The notes: generated by a model not told the origin, from the letters alone. Shown: positions 1 to 10,195, counted from the first letter of the stretch. The stretch is DNA of 64,000 bases from Actinomadura macra NBRC 14102 (GCF_001552215.1 NZ_BCQT01000001.1:124001-188000), one strand, 5' to 3'. Numbers and translations: made by a program.

Positions 1-1492
<1,492 letters not shown>

Positions 1493-1924
1493 TCAGATTT
1501 TCTGGTCGGTGGAGCAGTCAGGGCACAGGCCCCAGTAGATGACCTCGGCCTCGTCGATCGAGAAGCCGCTGTCGTCGGACGCGGTCAGGCAGGGCGCCTC
1601 CCCCACGGCGCAGTCGGCGTCGGCGATGACGCCGCAGGTCCGACACACGATGTGATGGTGGTTGTCCCCGACCCGCGACTCGTAGCGGGCGACGAAGCCC
1701 GACGGCTGGATGCGCCGCACCAGACCCGCCGCCGTCAGCGTGTGCAGCGAGTCGTAGACGGCCTGGTGGGACACCTTCGGCAGATCCCTGCGCACGGCAC
1801 CGAGGATCGAGTCGGTGTCGGCGTGCGGATGCGCGTGCACGGCCCTCAACACCGCCACCCGAGGCTGGGTGACGCGCAGAGCGGCCCCGCGCAACATCTG
1901 CCGGAAGTCCAAGGTCGACGCCAC
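1493..1924 (-). CDS. furA: Fur-family peroxide/iron-responsive repressor FurA
   Basis: Fur-family metal-dependent repressor of katG and of itself. The 143-residue product closely follows mycobacterial FurA: a winged helix (LRVTQPRVAVLRAV onward), the motif ESRVGDNHHHIVC with metal-binding His residues, CRTCG at about 94-97 and a C-terminal CPDC zinc pair. The GTG at 1924 is chosen because known FurA proteins begin at the equivalent Val and because a promoter-like TTGACT (1960-1955) sits 17 bp from CAGCCT (1937-1932), which would place the transcript start at or next to the GTG (leaderless, as reported for mycobacterial furA). A longer in-frame extension to 2227 is open but has no Fur similarity. 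katG follows 30 bp downstream. Confidence 0.95.
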   Translation of the reverse strand: MASTLDFRQMLRGAALRVTQPRVAVLRAVHAHPHADTDSILGAVRRDLPKVSHQAVYDSLHTLTAAGLVRRIQPSGFVARYESRVGDNHHHIVCRTCGVIADADCAVGEAPCLTASDDSGFSIDEAEVIYWGLCPDCSTDQKI

Positions 1925-1944
1925 CCGCCACAGGCTGGCCCATT

Positions 1945-1963
1945 TTCTTGAACGAGTCAAGAA
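1945..1963 (-). promoter_or_regulatory. inverted repeat overlapping the furA promoter (putative FurA box)
   Basis: Perfect 7-bp arms TTCTTGA and TCAAGAA separated by 5 bp. The repeat overlaps the TTGACT that would act as the -35 element of furA and ends 21 bp before the GTG. Mycobacterial furA has a comparable AT-rich FurA-binding element in the same place. Autoregulation is inferred. Confidence 0.7.
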
Positions 1964-2249
1964 TCCAACGTAGATCATCCCACCCTGGTCGAGCCCTTGC
2001 CCACCGAGTAGCGCCTCCACTGCCGCCGGGACCGCCGTGAGCCCGTCGCCCCCACGAATCATGGTCAGTGCTCTGGACGCGCTCTCATCGGGACGCACTC
2101 GCCGCTCTGAATCCAAGGCACTTGATTCCGCGGCCGTGCCCCCCTTGGTCCGTCCGTCGACCCCGTCCACTGGCCCGTCACCCGGGTGACCCGTCGCCCG
2201 GACCGTTGACGCTGATCCCGGGCGCACCGACTCGGCGCGGAGAAGGCGA

Positions 2250-3422
2250 TCAAGAAGCGCGGCGCTTCCACACGATGACGCAGCCTGCCTTAGGAAGGAT
2301 CCAGTCGTCGATGCTGACGCTCACCAGGCGAGTCCGGTCCATGTTGGGCGCATAGTCGATGGACGCGGGCCTGGTAGCGCCGAAGTAGTCAAGGGCGCGG
2401 ACGCGTTCGATGTCGGGAACGGCGACGCTGACCGAGTACGTGGCCCCGAACGTGGGCTTGGGTACTTCGAAGCTCAGCAGGTTGCCGTCGGCGAGGACCT
2501 TAGCGGTGAACGAGTACTGGACTCTGATGCTCTCGCTGTCCTCGAACTCCTCCACTGGGAGGTGACCGACGAATTCGCGCTCGACATCATTGCGGGCGAA
2601 GTCCACGGTGCGGCTTCCGAAGGACGCACCGTTAAGGACGAAGCCGTCCGCCCAAGTGTCATCAAGCTCACCCGTGGAAGGAAGCCGCCATACCGCGCCC
2701 ACATCCTCGGCACGCAGCGCCTCATCGTAATCACCGAACCGCAGCACGCGGAACGCGAACCGTGAGCGCCGGACGTTGCTGGTGTGGTAGCCGAACTGGA
2801 AATAGACCGAGTAGTAATCGTGCTGCCGACCATGGTCGGCAGCGTGTTCAATCTCCAAGATCTCCGCCCGCACGACGAGGCCGTGCCAGATCTCGCTGGA
2901 CTCGAAAACGCCCGTACGCAACTTGCGGGCGATGACCTTGCCAAGCTCGGCGTCGCCCGACCGTAGGCGGGAGGCGTTCTCGATCACGTGGTCGAGTTCG
3001 TCGGGCGACAACCGCAGGTCAGCGAGATGGGCGCCGGCCGACAACGACTTCACGACCGCGTGCGCGACCTCGTCTTGCTGCTCGTCGAGCACCTGCCTGA
3101 CATGCTCGACAAAGCGGTCCTCCGCGATCTGGTTCAGCAGGACCTGGAAGATCGTGAGAGTGATACCGACCTGGAACAGGGCGACCCCTATGTCAGCGAC
3201 CCGGAACCGCGTCCATAGGTTGTGGGAACCGCCCCCCACGATGAGCCGTCCGCCTTCGAGGGCAACCTCCGTTTCGGCAGGCGGGGCAAGCAAGATCAAC
3301 AGGAACCCTGCCAGTGTGGCCACCACGCCGAGCAGCAGACCACGGCTACGGTAGAGATCGCTGAGGGTTCCGACCAGGTTGCGGGCCGGTCCTCGCGTCC
3401 CTCGGCCGCCCGGCGCGCTCAC
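2250..3422 (-). CDS. two-pass membrane protein of unknown function, coupled to the HExxH protein
   Basis: 390 residues that I cannot assign to a family. Two hydrophobic segments are visible (about 28-46 and 75-98). A hydrophilic region of about 290 residues follows, first helical (EDRFVEHVRQVLDEQQDEVAHAVVKSL, about 103-130) and then probably beta-rich, ending in WKRRAS. With two membrane passes near the N-terminus, the large C-terminal domain is probably cytoplasmic. The ATG at 3422 overlaps the stop of the upstream metalloprotein by 4 bp (ATGA), so the two are translationally coupled and probably cooperate. It is the last gene of the operon that begins with the radical SAM gene at 6250. It could be a sensor, an exporter accessory or an immunity protein; none of these is shown. 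Confidence 0.7.
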   Translation of the reverse strand: MSAPGGRGTRGPARNLVGTLSDLYRSRGLLLGVVATLAGFLLILLAPPAETEVALEGGRLIVGGGSHNLWTRFRVADIGVALFQVGITLTIFQVLLNQIAEDRFVEHVRQVLDEQQDEVAHAVVKSLSAGAHLADLRLSPDELDHVIENASRLRSGDAELGKVIARKLRTGVFESSEIWHGLVVRAEILEIEHAADHGRQHDYYSVYFQFGYHTSNVRRSRFAFRVLRFGDYDEALRAEDVGAVWRLPSTGELDDTWADGFVLNGASFGSRTVDFARNDVEREFVGHLPVEEFEDSESIRVQYSFTAKVLADGNLLSFEVPKPTFGATYSVSVAVPDIERVRALDYFGATRPASIDYAPNMDRTRLVSVSIDDWILPKAGCVIVWKRRAS

Positions 3423-4603
3423 GCGCCCGGAGCCGGGGAACCCGGAAGGTAGCGGATGACCGCCACATCGGCGGCGGCTTCAAGGCCGAGATAGTGGTCG
3501 ACGTTGGAGTAACCGATGCGATCGCCGTCCTGAACGAACAACGCCGACGTGGCGCCGAGCTCCTCCAGCATGGGCGCGCCGACGTCTCTGGAGACTCCTG
3601 CCTCGACGCAGACCTCTCCAACAGTGCGGCCCTTCCGAGCGTGCAGGGCCAGCAGACATTCCAGCGGAGAGAACACGTGGGACGGCAGGTAAGCTTCGCA
3701 CGCGAACTCCACCAGTTCAGTGGTGGCGTCGTCCCATGAACCTCGCGGTAGTGACAGTTCCCGATACGTCCCCTTCATCACAGCCTCCTCGGCCTCGTGG
3801 ATGGCTGCGCGCCCGCGTCGTACCAGGGCGACGATGCCCTCGATGCCGAACTCCCGGTAGAGGAGGGACGCTTGGCGGGTGTGGTCGAGGTAGACCGACC
3901 AGAGCTTGTCCCGTTCGGCACCATGCCGACCGTGCACGATGATGTTGCGCAGAACGTGCGCAGGTAACACTCCCAGCCCCGCGTAACAGGTGCCGAGGAT
4001 CTCGGCCACCCCTTCTTCCAGCCCCATCGCATAGATCTCGGGGTCAACCGAGCCCGTGACCGTGTGCACGACCTCATGGGCGAACAAGGCGTCGGAGTAG
4101 AACGGGCGAAGCCGGTCGCGGCGGAAGTAGACCCCGGGCTCGATACCGTACCTGTCCTGATCTTCTGCGTCCGGCGCGAAGGCCGCCCAGGCGAACCGGT
4201 GGAACGGTTCCGGGAAGGTGTCCACGACGCGCAGCGGAGCCTCACCGACGGGAAGCCCCGCTTCCTGAAGCCGTTTCTGCAAGCTCGGGCCAAGGACGTC
4301 CAAGCGCTCGGTCACCGTGTCGTACCCGACGATGCCGCCGAAATCTGCGCTGGAGACGCGCCGGAGATCCTCGGCGATGAGGCGCCGCGCGGCGTCATGC
4401 TGGGTGCCGACCTCCCCGCCGGTGCTCAGCCTGTCCGCGATCGCCGCCAGTTCAGCGGCGAAGGATTGCGGCGCCGTCGTCTGGTCGTACGTCGCTGTCA
4501 GATCTGCCTCGGTTTCGAGGATCGCGGCGAACCGCTCGATGTTGGCGAATCTGCACATTCGCTGATAAACGCCGCCGTAAAGAAGATCAGAGAAGCTGGT
4601 CAT
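3419..4603 (-). CDS. gluzincin-like HExxH metalloprotein
   Basis: 394-residue protein with the zinc-peptidase motif HEVVH at about 176-180 and a downstream GLEEGVAEIL (about 194-203) that can give the third (Glu) ligand. This is the HExxH plus EExxAE layout of MA-clan metallopeptidases. There is no signal peptide or membrane segment, so it should be cytoplasmic. The C-terminal 90 residues (ECLLALHARKGRTVGEVCVEAG onward) look like a winged helix. HExxH proteins recur in RiPP loci as leader peptidases or modifying enzymes; that role here is inference. The ATG at 4603 has only a weak ribosome-binding site and lies 45 bp beyond a strong hairpin, so translation or transcription into it may be tuned. 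It is coupled by ATGA to the membrane protein that follows. Confidence 0.75.
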   Translation of the reverse strand: MTSFSDLLYGGVYQRMCRFANIERFAAILETEADLTATYDQTTAPQSFAAELAAIADRLSTGGEVGTQHDAARRLIAEDLRRVSSADFGGIVGYDTVTERLDVLGPSLQKRLQEAGLPVGEAPLRVVDTFPEPFHRFAWAAFAPDAEDQDRYGIEPGVYFRRDRLRPFYSDALFAHEVVHTVTGSVDPEIYAMGLEEGVAEILGTCYAGLGVLPAHVLRNIIVHGRHGAERDKLWSVYLDHTRQASLLYREFGIEGIVALVRRGRAAIHEAEEAVMKGTYRELSLPRGSWDDATTELVEFACEAYLPSHVFSPLECLLALHARKGRTVGEVCVEAGVSRDVGAPMLEELGATSALFVQDGDRIGYSNVDHYLGLEAAADVAVIRYLPGSPAPGA

Positions 4604-4648
4604 CGATTCGATCCGGGTCTTCGATGGTTCAAGGACAGATCACTCCGG

Positions 4649-4680
4649 CTCGCCCAATGGCCAGGAGGCCGCTGGGCGAG
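4649..4680 (-). terminator. hairpin between the 10-codon ORF and the HExxH gene
   Basis: Outer arms CTCGCCCA and TGGGCGAG (8 bp, perfect) enclose an inner GGCC-TCCT-GGCC stem. No T-run follows, so it may be a partial terminator, an attenuator or an mRNA-stabilising element. It lies just after the stop of the 10-codon ORF and inside an otherwise same-strand operon, which would raise the expression of the upstream pair relative to the downstream pair. Confidence 0.6.
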
Positions 4681-4691
4681 CCCGCGGTCCA

Positions 4692-4724
4692 TCAGCCACC
4701 GCCGCTATTACCGTCGACCCACAT
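4692..4724 (-). CDS. 10-codon ORF with strong RBS, candidate tiny precursor or leader peptide
   Basis: ATG 4724 to TGA 4692 encodes MWVDGNSGGG. A purine-rich AGGGGAAGGAGG ends five bases before the ATG, better than the site of any neighbouring gene. The ORF starts 20 bp after the stop of the B12-type radical SAM gene, and a hairpin follows its stop. This arrangement is expected for a very short ribosomal-peptide precursor (compare the pentapeptide precursors of biarylitides) or for a leader peptide controlling the downstream genes. One Trp, one Asp and one Asn would be possible modification sites. No family is recognised, and chance cannot be excluded for so short an ORF. Confidence 0.5.
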   Translation of the reverse strand: MWVDGNSGGG

Positions 4725-4744
4725 GGTTCCTCCTTCCCCTTCGA

Positions 4745-6250
4745 TCAGTTGATGGCTCCGCCGAGGACCTGAACCCGTCTGGTAACAGCAGACCGCATGT
4801 CTGGGTCCATATCGGGCTCGGCGCCGGAAGCCACCCGCTCCCAACATCGGATCGCATGATCGACCAGTGCTTCGGAGATGTCCTTAGCGATTTGCTTCAG
4901 CCGACCTGCCTGCTCGATCTGATCCGTGGTAATGCAACGGAACAGAGCGGTCTGACACCGCCGTTCCACATGGGTGTACGGTTCCAGAACGTCAAGGAAC
5001 GACCGGCGCAGAACGGCCACCGAGGCATCAGTGAAATCGTAGTCGACCCTATATGCTGACTCCCTCAGCGCCACACCTCTACGCCGAAAATAGCCGTTGA
5101 GCGGAGCTCCGGGATAAAGTTCGAGGCGGTTGGCGATTCGACGATACGTACCCAGGCGTAACCGATATAGGAAGTCCAGATTCTCCCGAACCCCGCCCAG
5201 CGACGACTGCGGCTGGAACATGATGAAGCCGATGGTGAAGTCAATCTCGAGTCTGCGTAACAGGCTGATGGCCCGCTCGGCCTGGGCGTTCGTGGTCTTC
5301 TTGGCGAACAGGGCCAGGTCTGCGTCGTTGGCGGCCTCGATCCCGATGAGCACCCGGCGGAGCCCGGCGGCTCGGAGCGTCAGCAGGAGATCTGCGTCCA
5401 GCTCGTTGATCCGGCATTCGATGGAGAACCGGATACGGCGCGGGAGGCCGCGTAGCAGCCGCGCGATCTCGTACGCCCGTTCGTGCCCCTGAGCGTCGCC
5501 GCCGAAGAAGTCGTCGTCGACGAAGCTGATCGCCGTCACATCGTGTTCGCGGATGAGTTCGGCGACCTCCGCCACAACGTTTTTCGCCGACCGGGAACGC
5601 CAGCGAGGAAGGCGGTGGTACCGGTTACCATAATTGCCGGACTGGCAGAAGGTGCAGTGCGCCATGCATCCCCGGCTTGTGCTCATGGTAGCGACGCCAT
5701 CGCGATAGACACCGGTACCGGCGCGCCGGTAGGGGAAGGGAAGTGCATCGAGATCCTCTACCGGTGAACGGGGGTCGGCCGTGATCTGACCGCCATTTCG
5801 ATACGCCAGCCCCGGAATGGTGTTGAAGGAACGACCGGCTCGCAAGCATCGCCAGAGGTCACGTACGGTGTCATCACCTTCATACAGGCACACCGAGTCC
5901 AACGCCGAACTGTCCTGGAGGACGCGCTGCCAGAGGAACTGCACGCCTTGGCCGCCGAGGATGAGGTGAGCGGCCGGAGCGACGGCGCGCAGGGTAGAGA
6001 TCAGTTCCAACGCCGCGGGTACCTGACGGGTGAACAGCACCCCCACTCCGATCAGGCGTGCGCTCGCCGCGAATTTCGCGACACCGGCCGGGACTTCACC
6101 AGGGCACTCGTCTACCACGCATACCTCTGCACTCTCCCGTAGCAGGGTTGCCGCGACGGACCGGAGACCTAGACTTTCGGCAGAACCGTAGGCCGAAATG
6201 TCGTATGCAGGAGAAATCAGCAATGCGCGATCATTTGGGTCGCTCGCCAT
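4745..6250 (-). CDS. B12-binding-domain radical SAM enzyme
   Basis: 501 residues. An N-terminal Rossmann-like cobalamin-binding-type domain (about 8-135, including LILGGQG) is followed by a radical SAM core with CMAHCTFC (Cys195, 199, 202), the canonical CxxxCxxC that binds the 4Fe-4S cluster. The family cleaves S-adenosylmethionine to a 5'-deoxyadenosyl radical; B12-type members often methylate unactivated carbons or catalyse rearrangements. The start ATG 6250 has GGGGGAGG three bases upstream. It is the first gene of the operon with the 10-codon ORF, the HExxH protein and the membrane protein. The substrate is unknown. The upstream 18-bp palindrome probably controls it. The fold assignment is firm; a peptide substrate is inference from context. 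Confidence 0.9.
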   Translation of the reverse strand: MASDPNDRALLISPAYDISAYGSAESLGLRSVAATLLRESAEVCVVDECPGEVPAGVAKFAASARLIGVGVLFTRQVPAALELISTLRAVAPAAHLILGGQGVQFLWQRVLQDSSALDSVCLYEGDDTVRDLWRCLRAGRSFNTIPGLAYRNGGQITADPRSPVEDLDALPFPYRRAGTGVYRDGVATMSTSRGCMAHCTFCQSGNYGNRYHRLPRWRSRSAKNVVAEVAELIREHDVTAISFVDDDFFGGDAQGHERAYEIARLLRGLPRRIRFSIECRINELDADLLLTLRAAGLRRVLIGIEAANDADLALFAKKTTNAQAERAISLLRRLEIDFTIGFIMFQPQSSLGGVRENLDFLYRLRLGTYRRIANRLELYPGAPLNGYFRRRGVALRESAYRVDYDFTDASVAVLRRSFLDVLEPYTHVERRCQTALFRCITTDQIEQAGRLKQIAKDISEALVDHAIRCWERVASGAEPDMDPDMRSAVTRRVQVLGGAIN

Positions 6251-6382
6251 GCCTCCCCCTCACTCCTCGGCCAACCTCAGGACTAGCACGCCACCGAGAG
6301 ACAGTCCAGGGAATGCCGGTTCGAGACAGATGAAATTGTTCAAAGGTCCATAAAGATGTATATGGCATACCGAAACACTCAC

Positions 6383-6400
6383 CAGGTTCAATTCAACCTG
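6383..6400 (-). promoter_or_regulatory. near-perfect palindrome upstream of the radical SAM operon
   Basis: CAGGTT and AACCTG arms with an AATT core (16 of 18 positions symmetrical), about 130 bp before the radical SAM ATG. TTGAAC, a possible -35, lies within it. The surrounding 6301-6400 stretch is AT-rich for this genome and holds the only promoter-like sequence of the operon. No regulator gene is adjacent. The remaining upstream bases (6251-6382) hold no convincing gene. Confidence 0.5.
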
Positions 6401-6588
6401 TGCGGGTCGGTCGCGAGTTGGCCGCAGGCGCTGTAAACGTTCGTGAAATAGGTGAAACTTCTGACAGCAGAGGTTCTCGACAAGATCGTCTTTGCACGCA
6501 CCGGCACTTAATGTGCTGTCCTGCCGGCCGCCCTTGATCTGCCGCGCCCGATCCCCACCGTCACCTTGCGATACGTGATCACCGTTGC

Positions 6589-7045
6589 ATGCGCCCGTTC
6601 ACTAGGCGCAGAGAAGGTTACAACCACACGAACTGGCTCGACCTGATCGACGTCTCGGGTCCATTCCTCCGAATCCCGGTCCTCCGGCGGACGTGGCCGA
6701 TTCCGGAGACGCCTCGATCGGTCCGCTCGCGAACGGCTCCGCCTGGCACACGCCACCTCCCCAAGAAGGCCATGGATCAACTACGTCCTGACCGAGCTTC
6801 TCGGCTGGGACGACCTCGTCCATTTCGAGGCTGAGACCGGTGGCCTGTCCATGGACGTCCCGGCATACGACGCCACTGTCACGCCGTCGTTCGTCCTGCG
6901 GGAACCCGGAGCAGTGGCCGACGCCGATGCCGAGACTGTCCATCTCCTCAGGCTCATCTGCGGCGAGCATCCGCATCAGCGGATCATGGGCTCGGACTGG
7001 CCGGCGACCTCTGTAGACCTGCTTGCTCAGTTGTGCCGCCACTAT
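6589..7045 (+). pseudogene. remnant of a large DNA N6-adenine methyltransferase/restriction-type protein
   Basis: Two reading frames together resemble the N-terminus of large actinobacterial class I DNA methyltransferases. The frame of 6589 gives HTNWLDLIDVSGPFLRIPVL. After a shift near 6700, the next frame gives INYVLTELLGWDDLVHF, then MDVPAYDATVTPSFVLREPG, and then DWPATSVDLLAQLCRHY (to about 7045), after which similarity stops. The catalytic NPPY region of such enzymes is absent. From 7046 to 7322 there are only short unrelated fragments (for example DDLERLNGPADRTLPTVQEM at 7194-7253), probably the end of another broken gene. I infer a decayed restriction or BREX-like element. The family match is from memory and uncertain. 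Confidence 0.45.
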
Positions 7046-7322
7046 GACACCGGACAACGTCCTCGTTCTGACCAGTCAGAAGATCGCCTTCCGACGCGGG
7101 CCGTCGGGCCGCAGCGTCGGGCGCCCCTGGCCTGGTCTTCCACGGTGCGGGCCGCACCGACAGCGCGATCTGAACACTGTGGACTCTCGCTGATGACCTG
7201 GAACGCCTCAACGGCCCGGCCGATCGCACCCTCCCGACCGTCCAGGAAATGCTCAGCCGACTCACGTGAGGGAGCCGCCCTCCAGTGAGCCATCAGCCAT
7301 CAAGCAGGACGCTGCGAGAGGC

Positions 7323-7604
7323 TCAGAGGAGGGCGATGGTCAGGACGAGGACGGCGATGGAGGCGGCGGCCAGGAGGGGAAGCCAGCTCTGGAGGCTTGC
7401 GGTGCGCGAGGGGCGGGGGTCGCCTTCGAGGCGCCTGGCGCGGGCGGCGGTGTGGCGGAGGTGGAAGGTCAGGAGGGCGGCGAGGCAGGCCGCCAGGATC
7501 AGGACGGCGCTGTGGACGCGATCCCCCATGCTCAGCCGGTACAGGACGTGCGCCGCGAGGAGGCCGGACGCGCACGTCCAGAGCGTGGAGGCCGGGCGGC
7601 GCAT
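7323..7604 (-). CDS. small three-helix membrane protein downstream of ctaD
   Basis: 93 residues starting at ATG 7604, 4 bp after the ctaD stop. Three hydrophobic stretches are visible (about 10-26, 32-51 and 72-92), with an Arg-rich loop between the second and third. No family is recognised. Position and coupling suggest a small accessory of the oxidase or simply a co-transcribed membrane protein. The frame is well separated from the neighbouring shadows by its hydrophobic pattern. Confidence 0.6.
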   Translation of the reverse strand: MRRPASTLWTCASGLLAAHVLYRLSMGDRVHSAVLILAACLAALLTFHLRHTAARARRLEGDPRPSRTASLQSWLPLLAAASIAVLVLTIALL

Positions 7605-7608
7605 CGGA

Positions 7609-9444
7609 TCAGCCCCTCGGTGCCCCGGCGCCTTGGCCGAGTGCCGGTTCCGTGCCGAGGTGCGGGTGGTGCAGGTCGAAGGCGGGGCGTTCGGAGCGGA
7701 TCCGCGGGATGGCATTGAAGTTGTGGCGGGGTGGCGGGCAGGTGGTGGCCCATTCGAGGGAGTTGCCGCTGCCCCAGGGGTCGTCGGCCACCACCTTCCT
7801 GCCCTTTTTCCACGTGACGTAGATGTTGAGGAAGAAGGGCAGGGTCGAGGCACCGAGAACGAAGGAGAAGATCGAGGATATCTGGTTCAGGGTCGTGAAC
7901 ATGTCGGGATAGTCGGCGTAGCGGCGCGGCATTCCCCAGGCGCCGAGCCAGTGCTGGACGAGGAACGTGCCGTGAAAGCCGATGAACAGCGTCCAGAAAT
8001 GGACCATCCCCAGGGGTTCGTTCAGCTTCTTCCCGGTGAACTTGGGCCACCAGTAGTAGAAGGCGGCGTACATGCTGAACACCACGGTTCCGAAGACCAC
8101 GTAGTGGAAGTGGGCGACGACGAAGTAGGTGTCGGAGACCTGGAAGTCCATGGGCGGGGACGCCAGGATGACACCTGTCAGGCCACCGAAAAGGAACGTG
8201 ACCAGGAACCCCAGTGCGAAGACCATCGGCGTCTCGAAGGTGATCTGGCCGCGCCACATCGTCCCGACCCAGTTGAAGAACTTCACTCCGGTGGGCACCG
8301 CGATGAGGAACGACATAAAGGAGAAAAACGGCAGCAGGACCTGACCGGTGACGAACATGTGGTGGGCCCATACCGTGACCGACAGTCCGGCGATCGCGAT
8401 GGTCGCGAAGACAAGGCCGATGTAGCCGAAGAGGGGTTTGCGGCTGAAGACCGGCAGGATCTCGCTGATGATGCCGAAGAACGGCAGCGCGATGATGTAG
8501 ACCTCGGGATGGCCGAAGAACCAGAACAGGTGCTGCCACATCAGGGCACCACCGTTCGCGGCGTCGAAGGCGTGCGCGCCCAGTTTGCGATCGGCCTCCA
8601 GGGCCGCCAGCGCGGCGGCCAGGACCGGGAACGCCACCAGGATCAGGATCGAGGTGAGCAGCACGTTCCAGGTGAACAGCGACATGCGGAACATGATCAT
8701 TCCGGGGGCGCGCATGCAGAGGATGGTCGTGACGAAGTTGACCGCCCCGAGGATGGTCCCCACCCCGGACAGCAGCAGCCCGGTCACCCACAGGTCGCCG
8801 CCCACGCCGGGCGACCGGATCGTGTCCGACAGCGGCGCATAGGCCGTCCACCCGAAACTCGCGGCCCCGTTCGAGGTCAGAAAGCCGGCGACGGTGATGA
8901 TCCCGCCGAACAGGTAGAGCCAGTAGGAGATCATGTTCATGCGCGGGAACGCCACGTCCGGGGCGCCGATCTGCAACGGCATGATGGCATTGGCGAAACC
9001 GGCGAACAGCGGGGTGGCGAAGAGCAGCAGCATGATCGTGCCGTGAATGGTGAACATCTGGTTGAACTGCTCGTTGCTGATCACCTGGGTCCCGGGTTCG
9101 AGCAACTCGGCGCGGATCATCATCGCCAGCAGCCCGCCGACGAGAAAGAACACGAACGAGGTGATGAGGTAGAGGTGACCGATCACCTTGTGGTCGGTGG
9201 ACGAGAGCCAGGATGCGACGAGACGTCCCTTGGACGTCCTCGGCGGAGCCGCTCGCGGGGCCGGCGGGCGCAGTTCCTCCAGCGAGGTCACCGCCCACTC
9301 CGGAGCATGGACGGAGCGCAGGGCGGGCGTGGTTGCCGTGACGCGGCCATAGGGCCAATCATCACCGGTGCGCATGCCGCTGATCGTTTCCGTCCCGCCA
9401 AGGCCCGGCAAAATCTCGGGTGCCGATAGTCGTTCGCCGGCCAT
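7609..9444 (-). CDS. ctaD: cytochrome c oxidase subunit I (heme-copper oxidase, type A)
   Basis: 611 residues with about twelve membrane helices. Heme-copper signatures are present: [15 protein letters not shown] near the N-terminus, [16 protein letters not shown] (Cu-B His and the cross-linked Tyr of type A oxidases), [10 protein letters not shown] (the Cu-B His pair) and [11 protein letters not shown] (heme a and a3 ligands). It reduces O2 to water at the end of the aerobic chain and pumps protons across the cytoplasmic membrane. ctaC, ctaE and the qcr genes are not next to it, so this is probably an isolated or second copy of subunit I that shares subunits encoded elsewhere. A small membrane protein follows at 4 bp. 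Confidence 0.96.
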   Translation of the reverse strand: MAGERLSAPEILPGLGGTETISGMRTGDDWPYGRVTATTPALRSVHAPEWAVTSLEELRPPAPRAAPPRTSKGRLVASWLSSTDHKVIGHLYLITSFVFFLVGGLLAMMIRAELLEPGTQVISNEQFNQMFTIHGTIMLLLFATPLFAGFANAIMPLQIGAPDVAFPRMNMISYWLYLFGGIITVAGFLTSNGAASFGWTAYAPLSDTIRSPGVGGDLWVTGLLLSGVGTILGAVNFVTTILCMRAPGMIMFRMSLFTWNVLLTSILILVAFPVLAAALAALEADRKLGAHAFDAANGGALMWQHLFWFFGHPEVYIIALPFFGIISEILPVFSRKPLFGYIGLVFATIAIAGLSVTVWAHHMFVTGQVLLPFFSFMSFLIAVPTGVKFFNWVGTMWRGQITFETPMVFALGFLVTFLFGGLTGVILASPPMDFQVSDTYFVVAHFHYVVFGTVVFSMYAAFYYWWPKFTGKKLNEPLGMVHFWTLFIGFHGTFLVQHWLGAWGMPRRYADYPDMFTTLNQISSIFSFVLGASTLPFFLNIYVTWKKGRKVVADDPWGSGNSLEWATTCPPPRHNFNAIPRIRSERPAFDLHHPHLGTEPALGQGAGAPRG

Positions 9445-9504
9445 CCGTCAAGAATCCCGCCATGCCTCCACGGCCTTTACCGCGGCGCACGCGAGAATGA
9501 ACGT

Positions 9505-10191
9505 GTGCCCAAAGCGCGCGATCACGGACCACTGCCGCCTTTGCTCGTTCTCCTCACGGTGATGACCGGTTTGGTGGACTCGGTCAGTTACCTGGCGCTC
9601 GGTAATGTATTCGTGGCTAATATGACGGGGAATATCATCTTTCTCGGTTTCGGGCTCGGTGGCAGTGGCACGGCGACGGGCTCGATCCTGTCGACCACCC
9701 TGTCGACCCTGTTCTTCTGCGCGGGGGCCTCCGTCGGAGGCCACCTTGCTTTCAGGCGGCCGATTCACCGGGGTCTTCTCCTCGGCCGGGGCACCGCCCT
9801 GCAAACGTGCGCCCTCGTCGTCGTGGCCTTGCTCGTCACGACCTCCGGGCCTACCGGATCGCCCGTCCGGGAGGTGTTGATCGCGATCTTGGCGGTCTCG
9901 ATGGGATGGCAGTACGCGCTCGTGCAGCGTCTCGACGTGCCCGACTTCAGGACGATCGTGGTCACGACCACGGTCACCGCGCTGGTCGCCGAACCCGGGC
10001 AGTCCAGGGAACGGGCCGTGCGCCGGGTCCTGTCCATCGGCGCCCTGCTCCTGGGCGCGGCGATCGGGTCCGCGCTCATCAGGAAGGTCTCGGTCGCGGC
10101 GCCCCTGTGGGGAGCGACCGCCGTGCTGCTCGTGGTCGCCGTCGCCTCGTCCGTCACGGCCCGGCGCGCGGGCTCGGAGCGCTGGCGCTGA
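9505..10191 (+). CDS. YoaK/DUF1275-family membrane protein
   Basis: 228 residues, about six membrane helices. The N-terminal LTVMTGLVDSVSYLALGNVFVANMTGN region is typical of the YoaK (DUF1275) family, whose members are predicted transporters or permeases without an established substrate. GTG 9505 was taken as the start; GTG 9503 is out of frame, and no ATG precedes the first helix. It diverges from ctaD across a 60-bp gap that must carry both promoters. A hairpin terminator follows. Confidence 0.85.
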   Translation: MPKARDHGPLPPLLVLLTVMTGLVDSVSYLALGNVFVANMTGNIIFLGFGLGGSGTATGSILSTTLSTLFFCAGASVGGHLAFRRPIHRGLLLGRGTALQTCALVVVALLVTTSGPTGSPVREVLIAILAVSMGWQYALVQRLDVPDFRTIVVTTTVTALVAEPGQSRERAVRRVLSIGALLLGAAIGSALIRKVSVAAPLWGATAVLLVVAVASSVTARRAGSERWR

Positions 10192-10195
10192 CGGG

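Noticed and set aside
6231..6368. 45-codon minus-strand ORF overlapping the radical SAM start as a possible precursor
   Set aside because: No ribosome-binding site, overlaps the real start in another frame, and composition follows the promoter region.
7285..9429. 714-codon plus-strand open frame
   Set aside because: Antisense to ctaD, whose heme-copper motifs are unmistakable; the frame has shadow composition.
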